A DNA stretch of 64,000 nucleotides from VRUE01 sp963699225 (GTDB taxonomy: Bacteria; Actinomycetota; Thermoleophilia; Solirubrobacterales; 70-9). The first letter of the stretch is position 1; each line of letters starts with the position of its first letter. Shown here piece by piece: positions 29,160 through 36,988 of the stretch. The position numbers were made by a program, and so were the translations under genes. The DNA lies in NCBI GenBank assembly GCA_963699225.1, contig OY969423.1, positions 2,666,001 through 2,730,000 of the forward strand, given 5' to 3'. The notes beneath the pieces are model-generated. The model ran no database searches and was not told the DNA's origin. It saw only the letters and a program-made list of their open reading frames with translations.

Positions 29160-30029
29160 ATGAGCGAAGCGGCAACGCAGCTGAAAGCGGTTGGGGCGGC
29201 AAGCGAAGAGCTGCACGAAACCGCCAAGCAAGCACTTGAGTGGGTGCGGGTCAGCGAGGAGCGCGTCGCCAAGGCCGAGGCGCGCAGCGAGGAGCTGCGT
29301 GGCGAGCTGAAGGCGAAGGCGATGGAGACCGTGCGCAAGCTCGGTGAGGAAGGGCAGGCGCGGATTAAGGCCGAGTGCGACAAGCGCAAGGAGGCCGAGG
29401 CGCGAGCGACCCGTGCCGAGGAGGCCAGGAACCGGGCCGAGCAGGCCTTTGAGCAGGCACAGAAGCGAGCCGACTCCGATCGCGGAGCGCTCGCCAAGGA
29501 GATGGCTGCACTCAAGTCCGATACCCAGCGCTCGATCGAGACCGGCATCAAGGCCGCCGAGCGAAAGGCCGCGCAGCGCCACAAAGAAGCGCTCGACCGG
29601 GTCAAGCTCGAGGCCGACCAGCGGGTCGCCGCCGCCGAGCAACGCGCGGTCGAAGCCGAGGCTGCGGCATCCGAGGCGCACCAGCTGGCCGTCAAGCTCG
29701 AGACCGAGATTGAGGAGCGGGTGATGCAAGGCACCGAGGAGGTGCGCCGCGAGGCCGACGAGCGGGTGCGCACCCTGGTCGAGAAGGTTGAAGGCGAGGC
29801 CGTCGAGATGGCGCGGGCGCGCGCCGAGGAGGCGTTGAAAGCCGAGTCGGATCGCATCCGTGCCCAGGCCGAGCAGCGCGAGGACCGCGTCAGGCGGGCG
29901 GCAGAGGACGAGATCAAGGCGAGCGCCTCGCGGGCGCGCCGCGAGGTCCTAGCAGCGGCGGACAAGACCGCACCCTCCTGGGAGCGGCGCGAAGCCACCC
30001 CCTCGGGGTCCGGCTACCGCACCTTCTAG
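29160..30029 (+). CDS. Long coiled-coil protein
   Basis: A 289-residue protein almost wholly made of Ala/Glu/Arg/Lys heptads from residue 20 to 265, without signal peptide or membrane helix. The tail is a short disordered Ser/Pro/Gly segment ending GYRTF. It looks like a rod-shaped cytosolic scaffold (DivIVA/ATP-synthase-b-like composition), but no defined family motif is seen. The ATG at 29160 is preferred over upstream frame starts that run into the palindromic element. cysS starts 20 bases after its stop. Confidence 0.75.
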   Translation: MSEAATQLKAVGAASEELHETAKQALEWVRVSEERVAKAEARSEELRGELKAKAMETVRKLGEEGQARIKAECDKRKEAEARATRAEEARNRAEQAFEQAQKRADSDRGALAKEMAALKSDTQRSIETGIKAAERKAAQRHKEALDRVKLEADQRVAAAEQRAVEAEAAASEAHQLAVKLETEIEERVMQGTEEVRREADERVRTLVEKVEGEAVEMARARAEEALKAESDRIRAQAEQREDRVRRAAEDEIKASASRARREVLAAADKTAPSWERREATPSGSGYRTF

Positions 30030-30049
30030 ACCTCTTTAGCATCCGCCCG

Positions 30050-31459
30050 ATGCGAGCGGTGCGGATCAGAGACACGCTGACCGGGGACCTCGTCTCCCTC
30101 GACGCGGCCGGTGAGGTCGGCATCTACGCCTGCGGCCCGACCGTCTACAGCCGCATCCACATCGGCAACGCCCGCCCGTTCGTCGTCTTCTCCTTGCTCG
30201 CCCGCTTCCTGAAGTCGGAGGGGTACACGACGAAGCTGGTCGTCAACGTCACGGACATCAACGACAAGATCTACCTCGCCGCTGGCGAGGCGGGTGAGGA
30301 GTCGGGGGAGTTCGCCGCGCGGATGACCCGCGCCTACTTCGAGGACACCGGCAGGCTTGGGCTGGGGAGACCCGACGCGGAGCCGCTGGCGACGGAGACG
30401 ATCGGCGGCATCATCGCGCTGATCTCCGATCTGATCGAGGGCGACCACGCTTACGAGTCCGGCGGCGACGTCTATTTCCGCGTGCGCAGCTTCGGCCCCT
30501 ACGGCAAGCTCTCCAACCGCCGCACCGAGGACATGGACCAGGGCGAGGAGGCGGGGACGGACTCGCTCAAGGAGAACCCGCTGGACTTTGCCCTCTGGAA
30601 GGCCCACAAGCCCAGTGAGGACACCTCCTGGGACTCGCCCTGGGGCCCGGGGCGCCCGGGCTGGCACATCGAGTGCTCGGCGATGGCCGAGGCCGAGCTG
30701 GGGCCGTCCTTCGCGATCCACGGCGGCGGCTCGGACCTGGTCTTCCCCCATCACGAGAACGAGATCGCTCAGTCGGAGGCGGCGGGGCGGCCGTTCGCGC
30801 GGGTCTGGATGCACAACGGGATGGTCCAGACCGACGCGGAGAAGATGTCCAAGTCTGAGGGGAACATCTTTCAGCTGGCCGAGGCGTTGGATCAATACGG
30901 ATCTGAGGCTGTGGTCGCGTATCTGATCTCAGGGCATTACCGGCAGCCGCTGGCGTTCGGGCCGCAGCAGATGGAGGAAGCGGCGGCGCAGGTGGAGCGG
31001 CTGAGGAACTTCTTCAGGGAGCACCCAGTGGGCGGAGCGCCGGGGGAGGGTCCCGGGGAACTCCCGGCGAAGCCGGCCCCGGGACCCTCCCCCGGCGCTC
31101 CGCGCGACGTGAGCGCATCCCGGGTCGAGAGCTTCAGGGACGCGCTTGCGGACGACTTCAACACGCCGCGGGCGATGGCCGAGGTGTTCGAGCTGGTGGC
31201 CGAGGCGAACCGGGACGAGGTCCCCGGAGCTCCTGAGGCTCTGGCGGAGATGCTGGCGCTCGTCGGCCTCAGCACCCTTACTCAGCCAGATAAGGGTGCT
31301 GAGGCCGACGACGAGGCCGAGAAGCTCCTGGGGGAGCGGCAGGCTGCACGGGCGGCCAAGGACTTCGCGCGAGCCGACGAGATTCGGGATCGGTTGGCCG
31401 AGTTGGGCTGGGAGGTGCGGGACTCGGCCGAGGGCGCCAAGCTCGTGCCGAAGGCCTGA
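30050..31459 (+). CDS. cysS: Cysteinyl-tRNA synthetase with two palindromic insertions
   Basis: A 469-residue class I synthetase. CGPTVYSRIHIGN (C28 zinc ligand, HIGN at 37-40), C209 in HIECSAMA, the His/Glu ligands of FPHHENEIAQ, and KMSKS at 265-269 are intact. The DALR/anticodon region is unusual: residues about 328-352 (Gly/Pro-rich) are encoded by a 27-base-arm perfect inverted repeat, and residues about 404-421 by a second with 21-base arms. Both keep the frame and lie in the linker and C-terminal helices, away from the active site, so the enzyme should work. The C-terminus is normal (ERQAARAAKDFARADEIRD). It overlaps rlmB by one base. Confidence 0.95.
   Translation: MRAVRIRDTLTGDLVSLDAAGEVGIYACGPTVYSRIHIGNARPFVVFSLLARFLKSEGYTTKLVVNVTDINDKIYLAAGEAGEESGEFAARMTRAYFEDTGRLGLGRPDAEPLATETIGGIIALISDLIEGDHAYESGGDVYFRVRSFGPYGKLSNRRTEDMDQGEEAGTDSLKENPLDFALWKAHKPSEDTSWDSPWGPGRPGWHIECSAMAEAELGPSFAIHGGGSDLVFPHHENEIAQSEAAGRPFARVWMHNGMVQTDAEKMSKSEGNIFQLAEALDQYGSEAVVAYLISGHYRQPLAFGPQQMEEAAAQVERLRNFFREHPVGGAPGEGPGELPAKPAPGPSPGAPRDVSASRVESFRDALADDFNTPRAMAEVFELVAEANRDEVPGAPEALAEMLALVGLSTLTQPDKGAEADDEAEKLLGERQAARAAKDFARADEIRDRLAELGWEVRDSAEGAKLVPKA
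31032..31103. repeat. Perfect inverted repeat (27-base arms) inside cysS
   Basis: Arms are 31032-31058 and 31077-31103, with no mismatch. An 18-base centre contains CCGGC (31064-31068) pairing with GCCGG (31072-31076). It encodes a Gly/Pro/Ala-rich stretch (GAPGEGPGELPAKPAPGPSP) absent, as far as I know, from other CysRS. The arm core GGGACCCTCCC fits the pattern of the intergenic repeats. Confidence 0.9.
31260..31311. repeat. Second perfect inverted repeat (21-base arms) inside cysS
   Basis: Arms are 31260-31280 and 31291-31311, with a 10-base loop and no mismatch. It encodes VGLSTLTQPDKGAEADDE in the C-terminal helical domain. Its arm sequence is unlike the other repeats, so it may be a separate type. 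Confidence 0.88.
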
Positions 31460-32112
31460 TGGCTTCGCAGGTCATCTACGGCAAGCAGCCGGTTGCCGAG
31501 GCCGAACGAGGCCGACGACGGCAGGTGCTGCGGGTCTGGCGGGCTCCAGAGACTCCAGCTGGGGAGTTGGAGCGGTTGTGTGGGTCGCCGGACCATCAAG
31601 GGGTCGTGGCCGAGGTTGAGCCGTATCCCTATGCAGGATCTTCGGAGTTGCTGAAGCAGGAGGGGGCCTTGCTGATCGCGCTCGACCAGGTGCAGGATCC
31701 GCGCAATCTCGGCGCGGTCGCTCGCTCCGCCGAGGCGGCGGGGGCTGCCGGACTCGTCGTTCCTGAGCGTCGCTCGGCGGCGGTGACGGCCGTGACCTGC
31801 AAGGCATCGGCGGGAGCGGTCGAGCACCTGGCGATCGCCCACGTGCGCAACCTCGCCGACTGGCTCGGCGAGGCGAAGGAGGCGGGCTTCTGGATTTGGG
31901 GGGCCGATGCTGGGGCCGGGCAGGCGCCATGGGATGTGGACTTGAGTGGGCCGACCGTGCTGGTCATGGGCGGAGAGGGGAAGGGCCTGCGCCCCCGAGT
32001 CGCCTCTGCCTGCGACGGGCTCATAGCCCTTCCGCAACGCGGCAAGATCGACTCGCTCAACGTCTCCGCGGCGGCCGCCGCGCTGCTTTTCGAGGCCGTT
32101 CGGCAGCGCTAG
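31459..32112 (+). CDS. rlmB: SPOUT-family rRNA/tRNA 2'-O-methyltransferase (RlmB/TrmH type)
   Basis: A 217-residue knotted methyltransferase. VIYGKQPVAEA opens the L30e-like substrate-binding domain. LLIALDQVQDPRNLGAVARSAEAAGAAGLVVP is motif 1, VLVMGGEGKGLRP motif 2, and IALPQRGKIDSLNVSAAAAALLFEAVRQ motif 3 with the SAM-binding knot. RlmB acts on G2251 of 23S rRNA, and a related tRNA target cannot be excluded. The ATG overlaps the cysS stop (TGATG). The order cysS-rlmB-sigH is shared with Firmicutes and other actinobacteria. Confidence 0.92.
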   Translation: MASQVIYGKQPVAEAERGRRRQVLRVWRAPETPAGELERLCGSPDHQGVVAEVEPYPYAGSSELLKQEGALLIALDQVQDPRNLGAVARSAEAAGAAGLVVPERRSAAVTAVTCKASAGAVEHLAIAHVRNLADWLGEAKEAGFWIWGADAGAGQAPWDVDLSGPTVLVMGGEGKGLRPRVASACDGLIALPQRGKIDSLNVSAAAAALLFEAVRQR

Positions 32113-32149
32113 CAACTGCAACGGCATTTGCACGAACCTAGGTTCGGGG

Positions 32150-32177
32150 TTGACAGAACTCCGCGCAACCGTAAACT
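32150..32177 (+). promoter_or_regulatory. Probable sigma-70-type promoter of sigH
   Basis: TTGACA at 32150-32155 and TAAACT at 32172-32177 are spaced by 16 bases, the best consensus promoter I see in the window. The roughly 105-base leader that follows contains two short stems: CTCAG/CTGAG near 32200, and GGCGCC/GGCGCC flanking GGGGAGG near 32240-32260. AAGGAG precedes the GTG start. Confidence 0.75.
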
Positions 32178-32289
32178 ACCCCGCCATACAAGGGTTAAAC
32201 CTCAGCTTGAGTCTGAGATTTCCCAGTCCATATTGAGGCGCCGCCAGGGGAGGTAAGGCGCCACGACCCTTCATCAAGGAGAAGGATCT

Positions 32290-33000
32290 GTGGCTCTATC
32301 TTCGCCGACCCATGAAATGCAGCTTCCCTCAGGCCGTCTCAACGGCTCGCTTAAACCGGCCGACACTAACCTTCAACCTGAGCTTGATGATCACTATCTG
32401 GTCGCTCTCGCAAAGGATGGGCGCACCGATGCCTATGACGCGATCGTCCGCCGCTACCGCGGCTTCGTCCGCCTCAAGGCCTCCTCGTACTTCTTGCTCG
32501 GTGGCGAGGCCGATGACCTGATCCAGGAAGGCTTGCTCGGTCTCTATAAGGCGATTCGCGATTACCGCACCGACCGCGAGTCGAGCTTCCGTAACTTCGC
32601 CGAGCTCTGCATCACCCGCCAGATCATTACCGCGGTGAAGACGGCGACCCGCAACAAGCACACGCCGTTGAACCAGTACGTCTCCTTCAGCCAGACCCCG
32701 GCGGCGGCGGGCGACTCCGACACGACCCTCGACGAGATCCTGCCCGGTCCCACGGTCCACGACCCGGTCAACCAGGTGATCGCCGCCGAAGAGCTCGACA
32801 GCCTTGTCTCCTGTCTTTCCGGCGTCTCAGGAGTTCTCTCAGACTTGGAGAGCCGCGTGCTCTCGCTCTACCTCGACGGTCACTCCTACGAGGCGACCGC
32901 TGAGCGGCTCGAGTGCGACACCAAGACGGTCGATAACGCCCTGCAGCGGGTCAAGCGCAAGGTTGGCGCTCACTTGGCCTCACGCGAGACGCTCAACTAG
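32290..33000 (+). CDS. sigH: RNA polymerase sigma factor, SigH (sporulation/stationary) family
   Basis: A 236-residue sigma-70-family factor. Region 2 is LVALAKDGRTDAYDAIVRRYRGFV, then DDLIQEGLLGLYKAIRDYR and FRNFAELCITRQIITAVKTATR; region 4 is DLESRVLSLYLDGHSYEATAERLECDTKTVDNALQRVKRK. Both the region 2 motif and the genomic place after cysS-rlmB match Bacillus SigH (Spo0H). Solirubrobacterales are not known to sporulate, so a general or stationary-phase role is more likely. It has its own promoter and a GTG start. Its TAG overlaps the convergent gene stop in a shared CTAG. Confidence 0.9.
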   Translation: MALSSPTHEMQLPSGRLNGSLKPADTNLQPELDDHYLVALAKDGRTDAYDAIVRRYRGFVRLKASSYFLLGGEADDLIQEGLLGLYKAIRDYRTDRESSFRNFAELCITRQIITAVKTATRNKHTPLNQYVSFSQTPAAAGDSDTTLDEILPGPTVHDPVNQVIAAEELDSLVSCLSGVSGVLSDLESRVLSLYLDGHSYEATAERLECDTKTVDNALQRVKRKVGAHLASRETLN

Positions 33001-34016
33001 GGCAGGTCGGCGAGGACGTACTCGAGCAGCTCGCGACCGTGCTCGGAGGCGACAGAGACGTCGTCGACCTTGATCCGAGCCCGGTGCAGCGACTGCATGC
33101 GCAGCACGTCGCCGTCGCAGCGGCTGTTGGGGAAGACGCCGGAGTAGGAGACGCCGAGCGCCTCGAGATCGTCGGCGACGAGAGCGGTGGCGGGAAGATC
33201 CAGCGGTAGGTCGAGGTAGATCGCGTCCAGGCAGGCGCGGTGGAAGAGATGGTGTCGCTCGGCCGCGACCACCGCCTCCAGATCGGCGCCCGGGACGTGC
33301 ACCGTGATCAAGGCCAGGTTGTGATCCTCGTCGACCGCGACGTGGAGCTCGCTGCGCTCTGCCAACTCCGCGTCGGCAGCAGGCTCTGCCAGCGTTCCCC
33401 TCAGTTCGCACAGATCAATGGTCTGTCCGACGATCTCGCGGTGGCGCTCGGGAACGAAGACCGGCCGCTCGTGTCCGTCATTGAGCTTGGTGTAGAAGAG
33501 TGCCGCCGACTGTCGCCCGCGCCGCTCCTCTCCGGCGGCATCATTTGAGACGGAGGCCGGGATCCAGCCAAGCAGGAAGCCGGTCTCGTGAGCGCCGAGC
33601 TCGATGTTGGCGCGCTGGCTGTAGGGATGGGCGGCGGTCGCCTCGCTGTACATGCCCGCTAGCCCCTTCTCCGTGGCCCAGTCCATCAGGAAGCGCTTGG
33701 TCCTGGTGAACAGGTGCTGCCCCCGCGCCGCCGGCATCGTCACCGCCTGGCCCGAGTGTCCGACCGCGTCTCTCGCCGCGCCCAGGCTCATCCCCTCGTG
33801 GCAGAGCAGCTCCCCATCCTCGGTCTCGGCCACGCAGGCGACGTAGGTCCCCGCCGCCAATCGCGCCGACACCTCAGTGGCGTCGTAGACCCAGCGCACG
33901 TCATAGCTGTCCCCATACGCAGCCTCGATCGCCTCGCTCAGCACCCCGCCCTCGTCGGGCTCGAGGAAACGGAACCGTGCCTCGACGCTGCCACTTAACT
34001 CCCTCACAATCAGCAC
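32997..34016 (-). CDS. GNAT-like acyltransferase of a large two-part type
   Basis: A 339-residue soluble protein from the GTG at 34014-34016 (a GTG at 34043 would add nine residues). The middle shows GNAT features: TYVACVAETEDGELLCHEGMSLG, then HSGQAVTMPAARGQHLFTRTKRFLMDWATEKGLAGMYSEATAAHPYSQR, ending GFLLGWIPA. The C-terminal 150 residues are a second alpha/beta domain with a VTVHVPGADLEAV segment. Similar modules are often fused to or placed near anti-sigma ATPase domains, but none is seen here. Substrate unknown. It is convergent with sigH, the two stop codons sharing CTAG. Confidence 0.65.
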   Translation of the reverse strand: MLIVRELSGSVEARFRFLEPDEGGVLSEAIEAAYGDSYDVRWVYDATEVSARLAAGTYVACVAETEDGELLCHEGMSLGAARDAVGHSGQAVTMPAARGQHLFTRTKRFLMDWATEKGLAGMYSEATAAHPYSQRANIELGAHETGFLLGWIPASVSNDAAGEERRGRQSAALFYTKLNDGHERPVFVPERHREIVGQTIDLCELRGTLAEPAADAELAERSELHVAVDEDHNLALITVHVPGADLEAVVAAERHHLFHRACLDAIYLDLPLDLPATALVADDLEALGVSYSGVFPNSRCDGDVLRMQSLHRARIKVDDVSVASEHGRELLEYVLADLP

Positions 34017-34083
34017 CTTTTCACAGAATTCGGGCGACAACACGCCGAAGCTTTCTGTCTGCGATGTCGACTACTCTGCGACT

Positions 34084-34521
34084 GTGTCCAGCGTTCTGCC
34101 AAAACCCGAACCTGCGACGCATCCGGTCGACATAGGTCATCGAACTGAGGCCGCGATTCTGGCGGAGCTGATTAAGCAGGGCTATCGGGTGCTGCTTCCC
34201 TTTGGGGTGAATCAGCGCTATGACCTCGTGCTGGATTGCGGCGATCGGCTGCTCAAGGCTCAGTGCAAGACCGGCCGCTTGCGTGGGGGAGCGATCGAGT
34301 TCAGAGCGGTAAGCACGCAGTCCAATATGAATCGGACTCGGATTCGAGGCTATGCGGGACAGGTAGATCTCTTCATCGTGCACTGCCCCGAAACGGAGAA
34401 GACGTATGTCATTCCCGCAGAGGATGTACCGGGAGCTCGTATGTATTTGCGAGTAGAACCCCCGCGCAATCAACAGGCCAAGCGCGTACGCTGGGCGAAG
34501 GAATACGAGCTGCCCGCCTAG
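34084..34521 (+). CDS. PD-(D/E)XK endonuclease, I-Ssp6803I-like family, overlapping tRNA-Thr
   Basis: A 145-residue protein with a GTG start. The putative catalytic set is Glu22 (HRTEAAIL), Asp47 (RYDLVLD) and Gln60-x-Lys62 (AQCKTGRLRGG), the D...QxK form of the fold known from the group I intron homing enzyme I-Ssp6803I. GYRVLLPFG and VDLFIVHCPETEKTYVIP complete the beta core. The last ten bases of the frame, including the TAG stop, are the first ten bases of tRNA-Thr. Composition is less GC-rich than its neighbours. No intron interrupts the tRNA. It may be a domesticated or free-standing homing-type nuclease. Confidence 0.85.
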   Translation: MSSVLPKPEPATHPVDIGHRTEAAILAELIKQGYRVLLPFGVNQRYDLVLDCGDRLLKAQCKTGRLRGGAIEFRAVSTQSNMNRTRIRGYAGQVDLFIVHCPETEKTYVIPAEDVPGARMYLRVEPPRNQQAKRVRWAKEYELPA

Positions 34522-34584
34522 CTCAATTGGTAGAGCACCTGATTTGTAATCAGGAGGTTTCCGGTTCGATTCCGGAGGCGGGCT
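34512..34584 (+). tRNA. tRNA-Thr (anticodon TGT)
   Basis: A complete cloverleaf: acceptor GCCCGCC (34512-34518) with GGCGGGC (34577-34583), D arm TAGCTCAATTGGTAGAGCA, anticodon stem CCTGA/TCAGG around TTTGTAA, so the anticodon is TGT (34545-34547), and T arm TCCGG/CCGGA with loop TTCGATT. The discriminator is T and CCA is not encoded. It reads ACA and, by wobble, ACG codons. Its 5' end overlaps the nuclease gene by ten bases. Confidence 0.96.
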
Positions 34585-34591
34585 CTGGTCG

Positions 34592-35968
34592 CTAGGCCTT
34601 GCCGTTGGTGTCGCCGAGGACGCGCTGCTTCTCGGTCGCGAACTCCTCGTCAGTGAGGATGCCCTTCTCGTGCAGTGAAGCGAGCTTCTCGAGGCGGGCG
34701 AGTCGCGCGTCCTCGTCGTCGGTCGGCATGGTCGCGGTCGCGGCCTCGCCGCCGCCCTCGCCGTTTGACTTTCGCATCTCGGGCAGGCGCAGCTTTGACG
34801 CCCGCTCTCCCAGGTTGGCGTCTTTGACCGCGCCGACCACCTTGTCCTTGGTGCGGCCGACGACGTCGCCGTAACTGGCGTCGGGGAATTCCTCGGCGGT
34901 CTGTTTGCGCAGCTCGTGAATACCGAAGGCGGCAAGGCCGGCGATCACCAGCGTGGTGAGGAAGGAACGCAGGTTCTGGGTCGGTGCCGAGAGGAAGTAG
35001 ATGCCGACGAGGATTGCCAGGCCGGCGTAGACGTAGGCGGGGTACTCGCGCAGCGGGGGTGCGATTGCGTGCCGGGTCGAGCGGGCCAGGCCGGTCGGCG
35101 AAGCGAGCCAGCCTGCAATCCCGAAGAGCACGCCGATGATGATCACAGTGGTGGCGATGCTGGTCATCAGCGAAGTGCCGATCGACCAGGCAGCTTCCGC
35201 CGCCGGCTTGACGCTGTCTTCTTCGACCAGCTGGCCGACGACGATGCCGCCGGCGACCTCGCGGAAGACGATCACCGCAAAGCCCGCTGCAACCAGGCCG
35301 ATTCCGCAGTAGAGGACAGTCACCCAGCGGCCCTCGCGGGAGAGGTAGATCGCGAAGCCAAAGCAGAGGAAGGTGAGCAGCGAGAGGATCAGCGCCAGAC
35401 CCTTGATCGCGACGACGATGTCCTGCGCGGTCTTCAGCTGGTCGGAGCGCAGGATCGTGATCTGGCCCGCACCTTCGAGGTTTGCGCTGATCCCCACCTG
35501 GTCGGCGATGTTGGTCGCGAGGCTGCCGAGGTCGAGGCTGACCTTGCCTTCTTCGGTCGAGAGCGTCCCTTCCTTTTCTTCCAGGACTTCGAGCAGCTGT
35601 TCGTGCGTCGTCTTGTTGGCGCTCTTCCAGAGTTCCTGGGCGGTCGAGCTTTCCAACACCTTTTCGGCCCCGCTGCCGGCGACCTGGCGCACGCCGCCGG
35701 AGATTGGCCCGGCCAGGTCCTTGAATTCCTTGGGGAGCTTTTTGCCGACTTCCTTTTCGACGTCGACGTTTTCGTAGAGCTGGTCGACGAGGTATTTGCT
35801 GACCGCTTCGCGGATCTTCGAGTTCTGGATCAGACGGCCGCTGGTGTTGACCCACTCGCCGGTGTCGAGCGCCTGGCGCTCGGTCCAGATCGCGAAGACG
35901 CTGAGGAAGGCGAGCAGCGAGCCGAGCACGATCAGCACTCTCACCAGGCGTCGGCGTCCGCGGCTCAT
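34592..35968 (-). CDS. Membrane protein with extracytoplasmic domain and C-terminal SHOCT domain
   Basis: A 458-residue protein. An N-terminal helix (VRVLIVLGSLLAFLSVFAIW) is followed by an extracytoplasmic helical domain to about residue 185, then five hydrophobic helices (residues about 187-350). The cytosolic tail ends with a SHOCT segment (LARLEKLASLHEKGILTDEEFATEKQRVL, about 420-450). SHOCT is a short oligomerisation or anchoring motif with no catalytic role. The layout resembles poorly described actinobacterial membrane proteins. It converges on tRNA-Thr with 7 bases between. Confidence 0.8.
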   Translation of the reverse strand: MSRGRRRLVRVLIVLGSLLAFLSVFAIWTERQALDTGEWVNTSGRLIQNSKIREAVSKYLVDQLYENVDVEKEVGKKLPKEFKDLAGPISGGVRQVAGSGAEKVLESSTAQELWKSANKTTHEQLLEVLEEKEGTLSTEEGKVSLDLGSLATNIADQVGISANLEGAGQITILRSDQLKTAQDIVVAIKGLALILSLLTFLCFGFAIYLSREGRWVTVLYCGIGLVAAGFAVIVFREVAGGIVVGQLVEEDSVKPAAEAAWSIGTSLMTSIATTVIIIGVLFGIAGWLASPTGLARSTRHAIAPPLREYPAYVYAGLAILVGIYFLSAPTQNLRSFLTTLVIAGLAAFGIHELRKQTAEEFPDASYGDVVGRTKDKVVGAVKDANLGERASKLRLPEMRKSNGEGGGEAATATMPTDDEDARLARLEKLASLHEKGILTDEEFATEKQRVLGDTNGKA

Positions 35969-35991
35969 CGGTGTGATGCTATACGTGGCCG

Positions 35992-36900
35992 ATGAAGCTC
36001 GAGGGAATTCACCACATCACCGCGATCACGGCGGATGCGCAGAGCAACGTCGACTTCTACGCGGGGGTGATGGGTCTGCGCCTGGTGAAGAAGACGGTCA
36101 ACCAGGACAACCCCACCGTCTACCACCTCTTCTTCGCCGATGAGAAGGGCAGCGCCGGCTCCGACCTCACCTTCTTCGAGTTCCCCGGCGTGCCACCTGG
36201 CCGTGCCGGTGCGGGTGATGTACACCGGATCGTTTGGCGCGTTGCCTCGCACGCCGCGCTTGATTTCTGGGAGGGGCGCCTCGCCGCCAAGGGGATCTCC
36301 TCCGAGCGGGCTGGGGGAGGGCTGCGCTTCGCCGACCCCGAGGGGCTCGCCCACGAGCTCGCCGTGGTCGAGGTCGCCGACGAGCCGCTGATCGCCGACC
36401 ATCCAGAGGTCCCGGCCGAGCTGGCATTGCGTGGCTTCCACGCCGTCTGCGCGTATAGCTCCGCGCCCGAGGCGAGCCGCACCCTGCTCGAGTCACTCGA
36501 GTTCGAGCCGGTCGACGAGCACAGCTGGGAAGCTCGGGGGTCCAGCCGCGGTGGCCTCTACGTCTACGAAGAGCCACCGGAGGAGCGCTCGCTTCAGGGT
36601 GCCGGCAGCGTTCACCACGTCGCCTGGGCCTCGACCATCGACGAGCACGAGGAGTGGCGCCAGCGAGCGATCGCCGGCGGCGCCCAGCCGACTCCGGTGA
36701 TCGACCGCTTCTACTTCCGCTCGATCTACTTCCGCGAGCCGAGCGGCGTTCTCTTTGAGATTGCCACCCTGGGGCCTGGGTTCACCGTCGACGAGCCGCT
36801 CGAGCACCTCGGCGAGAAGCTCTCGCTCCCACCCGACTACGAGCACCTGCGGGCGGAGGTCGAACCGAACCTGCGCCCAATCGCCAATCCACGTTCGTGA
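35992..36900 (+). CDS. VOC-family ring-cleaving dioxygenase-like protein
   Basis: A 302-residue protein with two tandem glyoxalase/VOC domains (residues 1-140 and 145-290). The start LEGIHHITAITADAQSNVDFYAGVMGLRLVKKTVNQD is typical of the LinE/MhqO-type hydroquinone or catechol dioxygenases. GSVHHVAWAS and PSGVLFEIAT carry the remaining Fe(II) His and Glu ligands. It would open (substituted) hydroquinones. The next gene resembles maleylacetate reductase, the downstream step in such pathways. It is head-to-head with the SHOCT gene. Confidence 0.85.
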   Translation: MKLEGIHHITAITADAQSNVDFYAGVMGLRLVKKTVNQDNPTVYHLFFADEKGSAGSDLTFFEFPGVPPGRAGAGDVHRIVWRVASHAALDFWEGRLAAKGISSERAGGGLRFADPEGLAHELAVVEVADEPLIADHPEVPAELALRGFHAVCAYSSAPEASRTLLESLEFEPVDEHSWEARGSSRGGLYVYEEPPEERSLQGAGSVHHVAWASTIDEHEEWRQRAIAGGAQPTPVIDRFYFRSIYFREPSGVLFEIATLGPGFTVDEPLEHLGEKLSLPPDYEHLRAEVEPNLRPIANPRS

Positions 36901-36988
36901 GAAGAAGAGCCGCCCCCGGACGCGGAAGCGACCGAGCGAGATCGCCGGTGGTAATTAGCGCGAGGGAGTGGGAGCAGAGGAGGCGGCG

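Noticed and set aside
31543..31573. Imperfect inverted repeat in rlmB
   Set aside because: Only 11 pairs with a 3-base bulge, in a GC-rich gene; not above what chance allows, and the protein shows no clear insert.
34512..34584. Group I intron in tRNA-Thr
   Set aside because: The cloverleaf is uninterrupted; the adjacent nuclease only overlaps its 5' end.
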